Positions 56,193 through 64,000 of a stretch of 64,000 bases of DNA are shown piece after piece. Below the pieces are notes generated by a model. The model searched no databases. It was given only the letters and a program-made list of their open reading frames with translations, and had not been told where the DNA came from. This stretch comes from Bacteroidales bacterium (lineage in GTDB: Bacteria > Bacteroidota > Bacteroidia > Bacteroidales > Muribaculaceae). The stretch spans positions 1-64,000 of the forward strand of contig DXXK01000085.1 of NCBI GenBank assembly GCA_019416425.1, given 5' to 3'. How positions within the stretch are numbered: the stretch's first letter is position 1; each line of letters begins with the position of its first letter. Position numbers and translations under genes: made by a program.

Positions 56193-58037
56193 TTACTCAA
56201 CAGTCACCGATTTGGCCAGATTTCGGGGCATATCGACGTTTTTACCCTTGTTGATGGCGATGTAATATGCCAGCAGCTGCATCGGAATGGAGGTTATGAT
56301 CGGAGTCAGGCACTCCGGCATCTCTGGGACCTCCAGCACATGGTCTGCAATCTTGCAGATCTCGCCGTCACCCTCGGTCACGATGGCCAGGATGTTGCCT
56401 CCACGCGCCTTGACCTGCTGGACATTGCTTACGATCTTCTCATACAAATGGTCGTTGGGCGCCACAATCACCGACGGCATCTCCTGGTCGATCAGCGCGA
56501 TGGGGCCATGCTTCATCTCGGCCGCGGGATAGCCCTCGGCATGGATATAGGAGATCTCCTTCAGCTTCAACGCCCCCTCCAAGGCGGCGGGATAGCTGTA
56601 TCCGCGTCCCAGATACAGGAAGTTGCGCGCATAGGTGTAGATCAACGACAGACGCTCCACCTGGGGCGCAAGCTTCAGTACCTTCTCGACAGCCTTGGGA
56701 ATCGCCAGAACCTTCTTGCCCACTTGCTCTATCTGCTCGGGAGTCATGGTGCCACGCAGCTGTCCAACGCATGCGGCAACCAGCGTCAGCACCATCACCT
56801 GCCCGGTAAAGGCCTTGGTCGAGGCCACACCGATCTCGGGACCTACATGGATATAGCAGCCGCTGTCTGTCTCGCGCGGAATTGAGGATCCGACCGAGTT
56901 GCTGATGCCGAACACAAAAGCACCCTTCTCGTGGGCGATGCGTACGGCCGCCAGCGTATCGGCGGTCTCGCCGCTCTGCGAGATGGCAATCACTATATCG
57001 CGCTCGTCCAGCACAGGGTTGGAATAGCGGAACTCGCTGGCGTATTCAACTTCAACAGGTATGTGGCACATATCCTGAATCAGATACTTGCCTAACAGTC
57101 CGGCATGCCATGACGTGCCGCATGCCACTATTACTATACGCTTGCAGTTCAGGAACTTCTCCTTGTTGTCCATTACGCCGTTGATATTGATCCTCTTGCC
57201 GCCTTCCACTACGCGGCCACGGATACAGTCGCGTAGGGTGGTGGGCTGCTCGAAGATTTCCTTCAGCATGAAGTGAGGATAGCCCCCGCGTTCCAGCTGC
57301 GAGATGGACATCTCCAGCTTGGTCACGTCGATCTCGGCGTCGTTATTGTCAAGGTCGGTAATCTTCAACGGCTCTCCCCGCTTGATCTCGGCGATCTCGC
57401 CGTCGCGCAGATACACGGCTTCCTTGGTGTACTCTACGAAAGGACTTGCGTCCGATGCCAGGAAATACTCGTTCTCGCCGATTCCGATGGCCAGAGGGCT
57501 GCTCTGCCGCGCCGCGATTATGGTGTCGAGGTTGTCTTTCTCGACAACGGCTATGGCGTAAGCGCCTACCACCTGCTTCAGCGCGCGGCGCACGGCCGAC
57601 AGCAACGAGCATTTGTTGGTGAGACGTATATATTCAATCAGCTGCACCAGGACCTCGGTATCGGTCTCCGACTGGAACTGGCATCCATGCTGCGTCAGTG
57701 CATCCTTCAGAACCTTATAGTTCTCAATGGTGCCGTTATGGACTATCGCGAGGTTTCCGTCCTCGCTGTAGTGGGGATGGGCGTTTGTATCGGAAGGCTC
57801 TCCATGAGTGGCCCACCGTGTATGGGCTATTCCGGCGCGTGCCTTAAGATCCTTGTCCTTGCAGAAAGCCTCAAGATTCGACACCTTGCCCTTGGCTTTA
57901 TATACACTAAGCTTGCCATCCGTGCCTACTAACGCCACACCGGCGCTGTCATATCCGCGGTATTCAAGACGATGAAGGCCTTTGATCAGTATGTCATAGA
58001 CATTCCCGTCTCCAATGTATCCTACAATTCCGCACAT
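56193..58037 (-). CDS. glmS: Glutamine--fructose-6-phosphate aminotransferase (isomerising)
   Basis: The 614-residue enzyme makes glucosamine 6-phosphate for peptidoglycan and lipopolysaccharide. The N-terminal glutaminase domain begins MCGIVGYIG (nucleophile Cys2) with HTRWATHGEPSDTNAHPH; two SIS domains follow with SQSGETADTLAA and a SGATPLQ-like C-terminal half ending in NLAKSVTVE. Length is normal. No glmS ribozyme is visible in the 108-nt leader. Confidence 0.97.
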   Translation of the reverse strand: MCGIVGYIGDGNVYDILIKGLHRLEYRGYDSAGVALVGTDGKLSVYKAKGKVSNLEAFCKDKDLKARAGIAHTRWATHGEPSDTNAHPHYSEDGNLAIVHNGTIENYKVLKDALTQHGCQFQSETDTEVLVQLIEYIRLTNKCSLLSAVRRALKQVVGAYAIAVVEKDNLDTIIAARQSSPLAIGIGENEYFLASDASPFVEYTKEAVYLRDGEIAEIKRGEPLKITDLDNNDAEIDVTKLEMSISQLERGGYPHFMLKEIFEQPTTLRDCIRGRVVEGGKRININGVMDNKEKFLNCKRIVIVACGTSWHAGLLGKYLIQDMCHIPVEVEYASEFRYSNPVLDERDIVIAISQSGETADTLAAVRIAHEKGAFVFGISNSVGSSIPRETDSGCYIHVGPEIGVASTKAFTGQVMVLTLVAACVGQLRGTMTPEQIEQVGKKVLAIPKAVEKVLKLAPQVERLSLIYTYARNFLYLGRGYSYPAALEGALKLKEISYIHAEGYPAAEMKHGPIALIDQEMPSVIVAPNDHLYEKIVSNVQQVKARGGNILAIVTEGDGEICKIADHVLEVPEMPECLTPIITSIPMQLLAYYIAINKGKNVDMPRNLAKSVTVE

Positions 58038-58152
58038 TTTTGTGTTCTGTGAATGTTAATTTGTTGCCCTTCTCCATGATTGGCTGGCATCATGTCTAAA
58101 TTTTCGGGGCTTTGACTTTTCCTAAATAATAAACTAAACGTGAATTCGGACG

Positions 58153-58184
58153 CAAAATTATGAAAAATCGGGAATATATACAAA
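58153..58184 (-). promoter_or_regulatory. Promoter of glmS
   Basis: On the minus strand TTTG (58184-58181) is followed after 20 bp by TAATTTTG (58160-58153), a perfect match to the Bacteroidetes -33/-7 pattern. The leader would be about 108 nt. Confidence 0.8.
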
Positions 58185-58188
58185 TCAA

Positions 58189-58220
58189 GAGACGAAAAGG
58201 ACTGAAAATCCTCTCGTCTC
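58189..58220 (-). terminator. Terminator of the lipoprotein gene
   Basis: On the minus strand GAGACGA and TCGTCTC pair, with an inner AGGA/TCCT pairing, and TTGATTTGT follows. It lies about 70 nt downstream of the lipoprotein stop and directly abuts the glmS -33 element. Confidence 0.6.
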
Positions 58221-58288
58221 CTTATGACACACCTAACGAATCGGGCGTATTCGCTACGTGGTAAATTTTCCGGTAAATCTTTCGGATA

Positions 58289-58822
58289 TTACTTAACCTT
58301 CTGGTCAACCACAACACCGTCGCCTGCCGCTATGACACCGGTGGAGTCAGTAGTCGCCTGGGACGGCATGTCCTCGACCTCTCCTACCACACCTGGCGTG
58401 GTCAGGTCGGCGCCGTCACCTTCGGGCAGCGGGAAGGCCTGATAGCGTGCGTATTCCTCAACCTTCTTCTGGTTGTCAGCGTCAAGCGCGTCGGCCTTCA
58501 TGTTGTACACCACGCCGCGGAACGTGTCCAGATAAGGATACTCCTGGCTCAGACGGGCCATGTCGTTGGCGGCGCGGATATAGTCCGCAGTGGAGTCGCT
58601 GGATTGCGCGTTGATCATGTCGAAGTAAGTCTGTGCCTTGCGGGCATAGTCGCCGCAGTACTCCAGAACAGTGGCGTAATCACTTTGCGTCAATGTCTCC
58701 TGAGCCTCTATTTTCTTTGCGACTTCGGCTGCGTCTGGCGTCTTGCTGCACGATGCCAGCATAATTCCTGCAAACATCGTCAGCAGCGCAACCATCATTC
58801 CGTAAAATTTTACCCTTTTCAT
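58289..58822 (-). CDS. Hypothetical lipoprotein
   Basis: From the ATG at 58822 the product is 177 residues with a lipobox (MLASCSK); the upstream frame start at 58912 would bury the signal peptide and is rejected. The mature part is helical (DAAEVAKKIEAQETLTQSDY, MINAQSSDSTADYIRAANDMARLS) with an acidic, glycine- and valine-rich tail. I do not recognise a family. It is the only gene between glmS and pepD, with its own terminator. Confidence 0.8.
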   Translation of the reverse strand: MKRVKFYGMMVALLTMFAGIMLASCSKTPDAAEVAKKIEAQETLTQSDYATVLEYCGDYARKAQTYFDMINAQSSDSTADYIRAANDMARLSQEYPYLDTFRGVVYNMKADALDADNQKKVEEYARYQAFPLPEGDGADLTTPGVVGEVEDMPSQATTDSTGVIAAGDGVVVDQKVK

Positions 58823-58928
58823 AATTTTTATGTTTTGTTTTCCTATTTTTCCGCGACCCCGGTCTCCACGTCTGCGGTTACATGCGGAACTTTTATTAGA
58901 TAACCGCGCCATCGTGCATTTTGTTCAA

Positions 58929-58963
58929 CAAAAAACAAGCCGGACGCACATGATGCATCCGGC
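58929..58963 (-). terminator. Terminator of the pepD-muramidase operon
   Basis: On the minus strand GCCGGATGCA and TGCGTCCGGC form a ten-pair stem with one wobble (58963-58939) followed by TTGTTTTTTG. It lies about 25 nt after the pepD stop at 58986. Confidence 0.8.
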
Positions 58964-58985
58964 CTGCTGTCCGTTTCGTCGTGGA

Positions 58986-60443
58986 TTATGCCAGACGGGT
59001 GATTACATCCTTCAGCAGACGGTAGAACTCCCCTACCGACTGGATGTCGGCACGCTCGCTGGGCGAGTGGATGTTCTTCAGAGTCGGGCCGAAGCTAACC
59101 ATATCCAGGCTGGGCATCTTCTCAAGGAACAGTCCACATTCCAGACCGGCATGCAGGGCCTCCACCTTGGGCTCGGCCTTGAACAGGTCATGGTACGCCT
59201 CCTTGGCCACCTTCAGCACACGCGACTGTGGATTGGGGCTCCATCCCACATATGCGTCATCGAAGGTCACGTCGGCTCCGATCATACCGAATAAGGCGCT
59301 TATACGGTCAGCAATCTCATCGCGGCGAGAATCCACGGAGCTGCGCTGGTGAACCGTTATCAGTATCGTATCGTTCTCCACCATCTTGACCGACGCCAGG
59401 TTGCAGCTGGTCTCAATCAGACCCTCTATGGCCAGCGACATTCCCTGCACACCGTTTGGACACGCGAAAATGGCGGCCACCAGACGGTGCGACGTCTCGC
59501 TGGCGATAATCTTGGCGCGACGCTCCACTTTCCTTGCGGTCAGGGCGAAGTCGGGATTCTCGGCAAGACCGAATTCGGCATGCAGCCGATCGTTGAACTC
59601 CTTGATGAACGTCTTGAAATCCTCGGCTGCATCACGGCTTATGGCCACGATGGCATGTGCGTCGCGGGGTATGGCGTTGGCCAGTCCGCCGCCGTCGATC
59701 TCCACGACCTCCACGTTGGTCACATGCCGGTCGGCCTCCCACAGCGCACGTGCCAGCTGCTGGTTGGCGTTGGCACGGCCCATGCCGATCTCCATGCCCG
59801 AGTGACCGCCCTTAAGGCCGGTCAGCTTCACCATATAGCAGTCGTAATTGCTCGGAGTCTCCTCCATGCGGTACGGCAGACGGCATTCGGTCACCTTGCC
59901 GCCGGCGCAGCCTATCACCAGCTGGCCCATCTCCTCGGAATCCAGGTTCAGCAGTATGTCGCCGGTGATGAATCCGGCCTGCAGCCCGTTGGCACCGATC
60001 AGACCCTGCTCCTCGTCGACGGTGAACAGAGCCTCCAGCGGTCCATGAACCAGGTCGGGGTCGATCAATATAGCCATTGCCGACGCACATCCCAGTCCGT
60101 TGTCGGCCCCTAAGGTCGTACCCTCGGCACGCACCCAGTCGCCGTCCACAACCGTCGTGATGGGGTCTTCCAGGAAGTCATGCCTCACCTCCGGCAGCTT
60201 CTCGGCCACCATGTCCTGATGTCCCTGCAGCACCACCACCGGTGCCTGCTCGTGACCCGGCGTGGCCGGAATACGCATCACCACGTTGCCCACGGCATCG
60301 CTCTCGGCCTCGATGCCGTGACGCTTGGCCCAGTCCAGCAGGAACACACGCATCTTGTCCAGATGGTGAGTGGGACGGGGCACCTTGGTTATCTCGTCGA
60401 ATGCAGCCCATACCAATTTGGGCTCCAGATCTGTGATTTTCAT
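58986..60443 (-). CDS. pepD: Aminoacyl-histidine dipeptidase (PepD), copy 1
   Basis: The 485-residue M20-family peptidase has the metal motifs LQGHQDMV (H75, D77), TLGADNGLG and DEEQGLIGA, followed by the dimerisation domain and the C-terminal catalytic part. PepD cleaves Xaa-His and other dipeptides in the cytoplasm. It is the third gene of a unit in which the second is a muramidase lipoprotein (60455-61165) and the first is another pepD. The gap to the muramidase stop is 11 nt. Confidence 0.94.
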   Translation of the reverse strand: MKITDLEPKLVWAAFDEITKVPRPTHHLDKMRVFLLDWAKRHGIEAESDAVGNVVMRIPATPGHEQAPVVVLQGHQDMVAEKLPEVRHDFLEDPITTVVDGDWVRAEGTTLGADNGLGCASAMAILIDPDLVHGPLEALFTVDEEQGLIGANGLQAGFITGDILLNLDSEEMGQLVIGCAGGKVTECRLPYRMEETPSNYDCYMVKLTGLKGGHSGMEIGMGRANANQQLARALWEADRHVTNVEVVEIDGGGLANAIPRDAHAIVAISRDAAEDFKTFIKEFNDRLHAEFGLAENPDFALTARKVERRAKIIASETSHRLVAAIFACPNGVQGMSLAIEGLIETSCNLASVKMVENDTILITVHQRSSVDSRRDEIADRISALFGMIGADVTFDDAYVGWSPNPQSRVLKVAKEAYHDLFKAEPKVEALHAGLECGLFLEKMPSLDMVSFGPTLKNIHSPSERADIQSVGEFYRLLKDVITRLA

Positions 60444-60454
60444 ATTTTATCAGT

Positions 60455-61165
60455 TTACTGTTCTTCCGATTTGAATTTTGCGTATGCCTTGGCCATGCGT
60501 ATATGATAGCCGCGGCGCGCGTAGCTTGCTCCGTTGTACTTGCGCGCGAAAGAGGCCCAGTCCTTGGCACGTAGGGCAGGCAGCATTCCGGAATTGCTGA
60601 TGAACGTGGCGAACAGCTCCAGCTGCTCCAGTTCCGACCTACTCATCAGGTCTACCATTTCCTGCACCGACTCGCATCCGCACTGCCGGTAGCCGAAGCC
60701 GCCGATCTGGAACATTCCCCAGAAGGTGCCCATGTTGGCGGCATCGCAGTTCTTCCGGCGGGCGTTCACCAGCAGCTGCCACTCCTTCAGACCATAGCCG
60801 GTCAGACCCTGGGGCACCTTGGCGTCCTTGCAGCCCGACTTGTTGGCTGTCTTGTGGCGATAACGGTTGAACAGCCCCTGCTCGAAGTTCACCACCGGCA
60901 CTCCCGGTGCCAGGAATCCCTTCATCGCGGCACCGGCCTCAATCAACACCACGGCCTTGATTGCCGCTACCTCTACCCCTAATTCCTCGGCCACCATCCG
61001 GAAATCCTCTTCTGTCAGCGTATCGAACCTTGTGTTCAGGTCCTCCTGAGGCAACGAGTCGACACGGACCTTATATTCAACCGAGTCGGGAGTCTGGCTG
61101 TTCCTTCCGGCACACGCCGGAAAGAACATTCCCAGAAGCATCAGCAACAGCGCCGTGCGCTTCAT
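60455..61165 (-). CDS. N-acetylmuramidase-like lipoprotein (DUF3380-type)
   Basis: The 236-residue lipoprotein (lipobox PAC, residues about 16-18) has a lysozyme-like domain: an EELGVEVAAIKAVVLIEAGA segment with the probable catalytic glutamate in IEAGA (about residue 77), FLAPGVPVVNFEQGLFNRY, then GTFWGMFQIGGFGY and FARKYNGASYARRGYHIRMAKAY. It probably cleaves peptidoglycan in the periplasm. Its ATG overlaps the stop of the upstream pepD by 4 nt, which shows translational coupling. Confidence 0.82.
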   Translation of the reverse strand: MKRTALLLMLLGMFFPACAGRNSQTPDSVEYKVRVDSLPQEDLNTRFDTLTEEDFRMVAEELGVEVAAIKAVVLIEAGAAMKGFLAPGVPVVNFEQGLFNRYRHKTANKSGCKDAKVPQGLTGYGLKEWQLLVNARRKNCDAANMGTFWGMFQIGGFGYRQCGCESVQEMVDLMSRSELEQLELFATFISNSGMLPALRAKDWASFARKYNGASYARRGYHIRMAKAYAKFKSEEQ

Positions 61166-62619
61166 GACTCAGCGACTTTCTCGATAACCCGGCACAGATG
61201 GCGCCAGAACTTATCGACAGTCGGAATCAGAAGCTGCTCGTCGGGCGAGTGTACGCCGGTCATTGTAGGACCGAAGCTGACCATGTCGAGTTTCGGGAAC
61301 TTCGACAGGAACAGTCCGCACTCCAGTCCGGCGTGGATGGCCTTGATGGCGGGCTTGACGCCGAACAGTTCCTGATAGGCGTCGGCGGTTATCTTCATTA
61401 TCTTGGAACCCATATTGGGAGCCCAGCCGGGATATCCGTCGCTGTGCGTCACCTTGGCTCCTGCCAGCTGGAAGTGGGCCTCCACCTGTCCGGCGATATC
61501 GTTCTTGCGGCTCTCCACGCTGCTCCGCTGCGACGTGGTGATGCGGATGGTATGGTCGTCGATGATCTTGACCGACGCCAGGTTGGTCGACGTCTCCACC
61601 AGACCCTCGATGTCGTGGCTCATCGATATCACTCCGTGAGGCGCCGAGTAGATGGCGCGCACCAGTGCGATTGATGTCTCGCTGTCCAGACAGAACTCCG
61701 GACGCTCGCACTTCTCCACGCGCAGGTCCATCGACGGCTCGATGCCCTTGTACTCGTTCAGGATGTCCTCGTAGTATTTCTTCAGTTTGTGCTTCAGCTC
61801 CTCCTTATGGTCGGAATGGATGCCAAACACGGCGTAAGCCTCGCGCGGAATGGCGTTGCGCAGGTTGCCTCCCTCGATGCTGCACACGGTGATGTCCCAC
61901 TGCTGCGAGCATTCCCAGATGAAACGGGCTATGACCTTGTTGGCGTTGGCGCGGCCGGCGTTGATGTCCGACCCGCTATGACCGCCAAGCAGCCCCGAAA
62001 CCGATACCTTCATATAGGAGAATCCCTCGGGAGTGTAGCTGCGGCGGTATGTGAAGTCGGCGGTTGTGTCGATGCCGCCGGCGCATCCCACGAAGATCTC
62101 GCCGTCATCCTCGGAATCCAGGTTCAGAAGCATGTCACCCTTGATCATGTCCTTGCTGATGTTCTGGGCGCCTTCCAGACCGATCTCCTCGTTAACGGTG
62201 AACAAGGCCTCCAGCGGACCGTGCACCAGGCTGTCGTCGGTCATCACGGCCATGGCTGCCGCCACGCCGATGCCGTTGTCGGCCCCCAGGGTGGTGCCCT
62301 TTGCCTTTACCCAGTCGCCCTCAACATATGTGTCGATGGGATCCTTCAGGAAATCATGCTCCACGCCGTTGTTCTTCTCGGCGACCATATCCATGTGGGC
62401 CTGCAGGATGATGCCGGGGGCGTTCTCGTGGCCGGGGGTGGCGGCCTTGCGCATCACCACGTTCCCGACCTTGTCCGTCTTGACTTCGATTCCATGCTCG
62501 TTGGCGAAGTTCACCAGGAACTCGCGAATCTTCTCCTCGTGGCACGACGGGCGCGGAATCTTCGTCACCTCGTCGAAACATTTCCACAGTAACTCAGGCT
62601 TAAGGTCTTTTACTTCCAT
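61162..62619 (-). CDS. pepD: Aminoacyl-histidine dipeptidase (PepD), copy 2
   Basis: The 485-residue M20-family peptidase is a paralog of the product of 58986-60443, with the same length and motifs (ILQAHMDMV with H75 and D77, TLGADNGIG, NEEIGLEGA). The paralogs differ throughout, so this is an old duplication, not a recent one. It is the first gene of the pepD-muramidase-pepD operon and has its own promoter region upstream. Confidence 0.94.
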   Translation of the reverse strand: MEVKDLKPELLWKCFDEVTKIPRPSCHEEKIREFLVNFANEHGIEVKTDKVGNVVMRKAATPGHENAPGIILQAHMDMVAEKNNGVEHDFLKDPIDTYVEGDWVKAKGTTLGADNGIGVAAAMAVMTDDSLVHGPLEALFTVNEEIGLEGAQNISKDMIKGDMLLNLDSEDDGEIFVGCAGGIDTTADFTYRRSYTPEGFSYMKVSVSGLLGGHSGSDINAGRANANKVIARFIWECSQQWDITVCSIEGGNLRNAIPREAYAVFGIHSDHKEELKHKLKKYYEDILNEYKGIEPSMDLRVEKCERPEFCLDSETSIALVRAIYSAPHGVISMSHDIEGLVETSTNLASVKIIDDHTIRITTSQRSSVESRKNDIAGQVEAHFQLAGAKVTHSDGYPGWAPNMGSKIMKITADAYQELFGVKPAIKAIHAGLECGLFLSKFPKLDMVSFGPTMTGVHSPDEQLLIPTVDKFWRHLCRVIEKVAES

Positions 62620-62969
62620 ATAATATTAGTTAATTCTATAGTTTTTAGCTTATTAGATGATTTTTTCATCACTATCGGGCGGTCAGGGACCGCAACTTGA
62701 CCTTCAAAGTTAACAAAATATTTGGTAATAAAGCAGAAATTCAACATTTTTTTGCTAATTTTGCAACACGTAGCCGCATTCCGGCCTTTCCATGGGGTCC
62801 GTATATGCGAAACAAACTTAAAAAAAGTGAAATTAACGTTTATTATTATAATATTAGTAGGAATATCGTTACTTTTGCTATCGATTAACCTGTACGGTGC
62901 ACAGAGCATGCACCGTCACGGACACACACCCGCTCCGGCGGACAAAGCGAACAAACACAACCAATCATA
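62620..62969. other. AT-rich divergent spacer pepD/ompH-like
   Basis: This 350-bp AT-rich gap has no convincing gene. On the minus strand TAACTTTG (62712-62705) is a -7 element for pepD; on the plus strand TAATTTTG (62756-62763) is a -7 element upstream of the OmpH-like gene. The -33 parts are weak for both. The remaining 200 bp (62764-62969) is an unexplained leader. Confidence 0.5.
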
Positions 62970-63572
62970 ATGAAAAAAATCTACACTCCCATTGCATTCG
63001 CAGCCGCACTGCTGCTGATGGGTACAACAGTATTGGCCTCCTGCAACGACGACAAGCAGGCCGCCAAACCTGCCGCGAAAGCAGCCAAGACCGAGGCTGC
63101 CGGTCAACTTCCCAACTACCGCTACGTGGATCTGGATTCCGTTCTTGCCAAGTACAACCTGGCCAAGGACTACAACGAGGAGATGATGCGCATGCAGGCC
63201 AGCATGGAAAGCACAATGAAAAAGCATGAGACCCGTATCCAGTCTCTTGCCAACACCATGCAGAACAAGATGAACAACAACGGCTACCTGACGCAGGAAA
63301 GCTACGAGCTGGACCAGCGCAACATGGCCAATATGCAGAACGAGGCCCAGAAGCAGGCCGCCACGCTGCAGAACACATTCCAGCAGCAGGCCTTCCAGGC
63401 ACAGCAGAACGTCAACGACTCCATCAACGCGTTCATCGAGGACTACAACAAGACCCGCGGCTATGACGCCATCCTCTTCAAGAACGCCACTCTCTACATC
63501 AACCCCGCCCTGGACATCACCGACGAGGTGATCGAGGGTCTGAATGCCCGTTACAACAAAGTCAAGAAGTAA
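62970..63572 (+). CDS. OmpH/Skp-like periplasmic chaperone lipoprotein
   Basis: The 200-residue product has a lipobox (LASCNDD), a short linker rich in alanine and lysine, then YVDLDSVLAKYNLAKDYNEEM and a long coiled-coil helix pair (about 70-165, QSLANTMQNKMNNNGYLTQESYELDQR), ending in a conserved strand (DAILFKNATLYINPALDITDEVIEGLN). This is the OmpH/Skp pattern, which chaperones outer membrane proteins. It is lipid-anchored, unlike classic Skp. A terminator follows at 63597. Confidence 0.85.
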   Translation: MKKIYTPIAFAAALLLMGTTVLASCNDDKQAAKPAAKAAKTEAAGQLPNYRYVDLDSVLAKYNLAKDYNEEMMRMQASMESTMKKHETRIQSLANTMQNKMNNNGYLTQESYELDQRNMANMQNEAQKQAATLQNTFQQQAFQAQQNVNDSINAFIEDYNKTRGYDAILFKNATLYINPALDITDEVIEGLNARYNKVKK

Positions 63573-63596
63573 CCGGGCCGCCGGACATACATCATG

Positions 63597-63622
63597 AATG
63601 GGAGCGCCTGGCGTTCCCATTT
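63597..63622 (+). terminator. Terminator of the OmpH-like gene
   Basis: AATGGGA...CGCC and GGCG...TCCCATT form a near-perfect stem about 25 nt after the stop, followed by TTTATGG. The stem is strong and the T-run is short. Confidence 0.65.
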
Positions 63623-63699
63623 TATGGTTAAACACTAACGCTTCCTGAGGCGTTCTAAACCTATGGAGATGCGTCGCACGACGCACAACTGACTATACA

Positions 63700-64000
63700 A
63701 TGATTGAAGACAACATCATAACCCAAGAACAAAACGAAAAAGCCGTCCTGGTCGGACTGGTGACACGCACACAGGACGAGCGGAAGACCGACGAGTACCT
63801 CGACGAGCTTGCCTTCCTGGCCGACACGGCCGGCGCCGAGCCAGTGGCCCGCTTCACCCAGAAGCTGGAGTATCCCAACCCGCGCACATACGTCGGCACG
63901 GGCAAGCTGGAGGAACTCCAGCGATACGTCGAGGAGAACGAGATCGGCCTGGTCATTTTCGATGACGAGCTCAGCCCCAAGCAGGTGGCCAACATCGAGA
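63700..64000 (+). CDS. hflX: GTPase HflX (partial, 5' end)
   Basis: The first 100 residues of HflX are present, starting at the ATG at 63700: MIEDNIITQEQNEKAVLVGL, then LDELAFLADTAGAEPVARFTQK and NPRTYVGTGKLEEL, and LVIFDDELSPKQ, the N-terminal nucleotide-binding domain of HflX. The GTPase domain lies outside the window. HflX splits stalled ribosomes. The TATACA upstream does not show a clear promoter. Confidence 0.92.
   Translation, partial: MIEDNIITQEQNEKAVLVGLVTRTQDERKTDEYLDELAFLADTAGAEPVARFTQKLEYPNPRTYVGTGKLEELQRYVEENEIGLVIFDDELSPKQVANIE

Noticed and set aside
58038..58145. glmS ribozyme in the glmS leader
   Set aside because: The leader is short and AT-rich with no sign of the ribozyme core, which is known mainly from Firmicutes.

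Overview
The window reads as a chromosome segment of a gut Bacteroidales bacterium, possibly Muribaculaceae (an inference from overall gene style, not proven). Evidence: SusC/SusD with ECF sigma/FecR regulation, SusE/F-type glycan-binding proteins, many SPII lipoproteins, RadC, and promoters of the Bacteroidetes primary-sigma type (TTTG, about 20 bp, TAnnTTTG), found upstream of rpmH, efp, rplS, typA, glmS and the tRNA-tuf operon.

Layout. 1-2681: rpmH (partial, minus), then efp, a family 2 glycosyltransferase and radC (plus). 2762-9067: an accessory island with two related TIM-barrel-like proteins (minus) and, diverging from them, four secreted or lipid-anchored paralogs in alternating order. 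9068-9963: a scar made of a truncated GH3 3' end, a 60-bp glycosyltransferase 3' end and a broken radC. 9982-26012: an alpha-glucan-type polysaccharide utilisation locus (PUL): GH97 (SusB-like), SASA esterase, two SusE/F-like proteins, GH27-like enzyme, SusD and SusC on the minus strand, with ECF sigma, FecR anti-sigma and GH43 on the plus strand. SusC carries one in-frame TAG at codon 876. 26117-26998: an IS982 remnant and the broken 3' end of another island lipoprotein. 27079-31357: GH3, 5'-nucleotidase and gpmI. 31576-37407: rplS, folP-cdaA, a small winged-helix gene, rsgA, a small membrane protein and typA. 37500-42900: a giant secreted fibronectin-type/adhesin-like protein and a Crp-family regulator. 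42958-56122: a superoperon tRNA-Tyr, tRNA-Gly, tRNA-Thr, tuf, tRNA-Trp, secE, nusG, rplK, rplA, rplJ, rplL, rpoB, rpoC, with a promoter at its head and a strong terminator at its end. 56193-64000: glmS, a lipoprotein, a pepD-muramidase-pepD operon, an OmpH-like lipoprotein and the start of hflX.

How it fits together. The PUL is a self-contained glycan system: SusD, SusC and SusE/F would capture an alpha-glucan, GH97, GH27-like, GH43 and esterase would process it, and the SusC signalling (STN) domain would talk to FecR and the ECF sigma factor. The in-frame stop in SusC would break import unless read through. The PUL and the upstream island sit between duplicated gene ends: the 3' ends of the glycosyltransferase, an island lipoprotein and gh3 each occur twice at roughly 85-93% identity by eye. 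The extra gh3 end differs mainly at silent sites, which suggests import of a diverged allele by recombination rather than decay in place. The best candidate for something undescribed is the 2.7-9.1 kb island: a pair of signal-less hydrolase-like proteins, one with its DEP motif replaced, opposite a four-gene array of a small secreted family that I cannot place.
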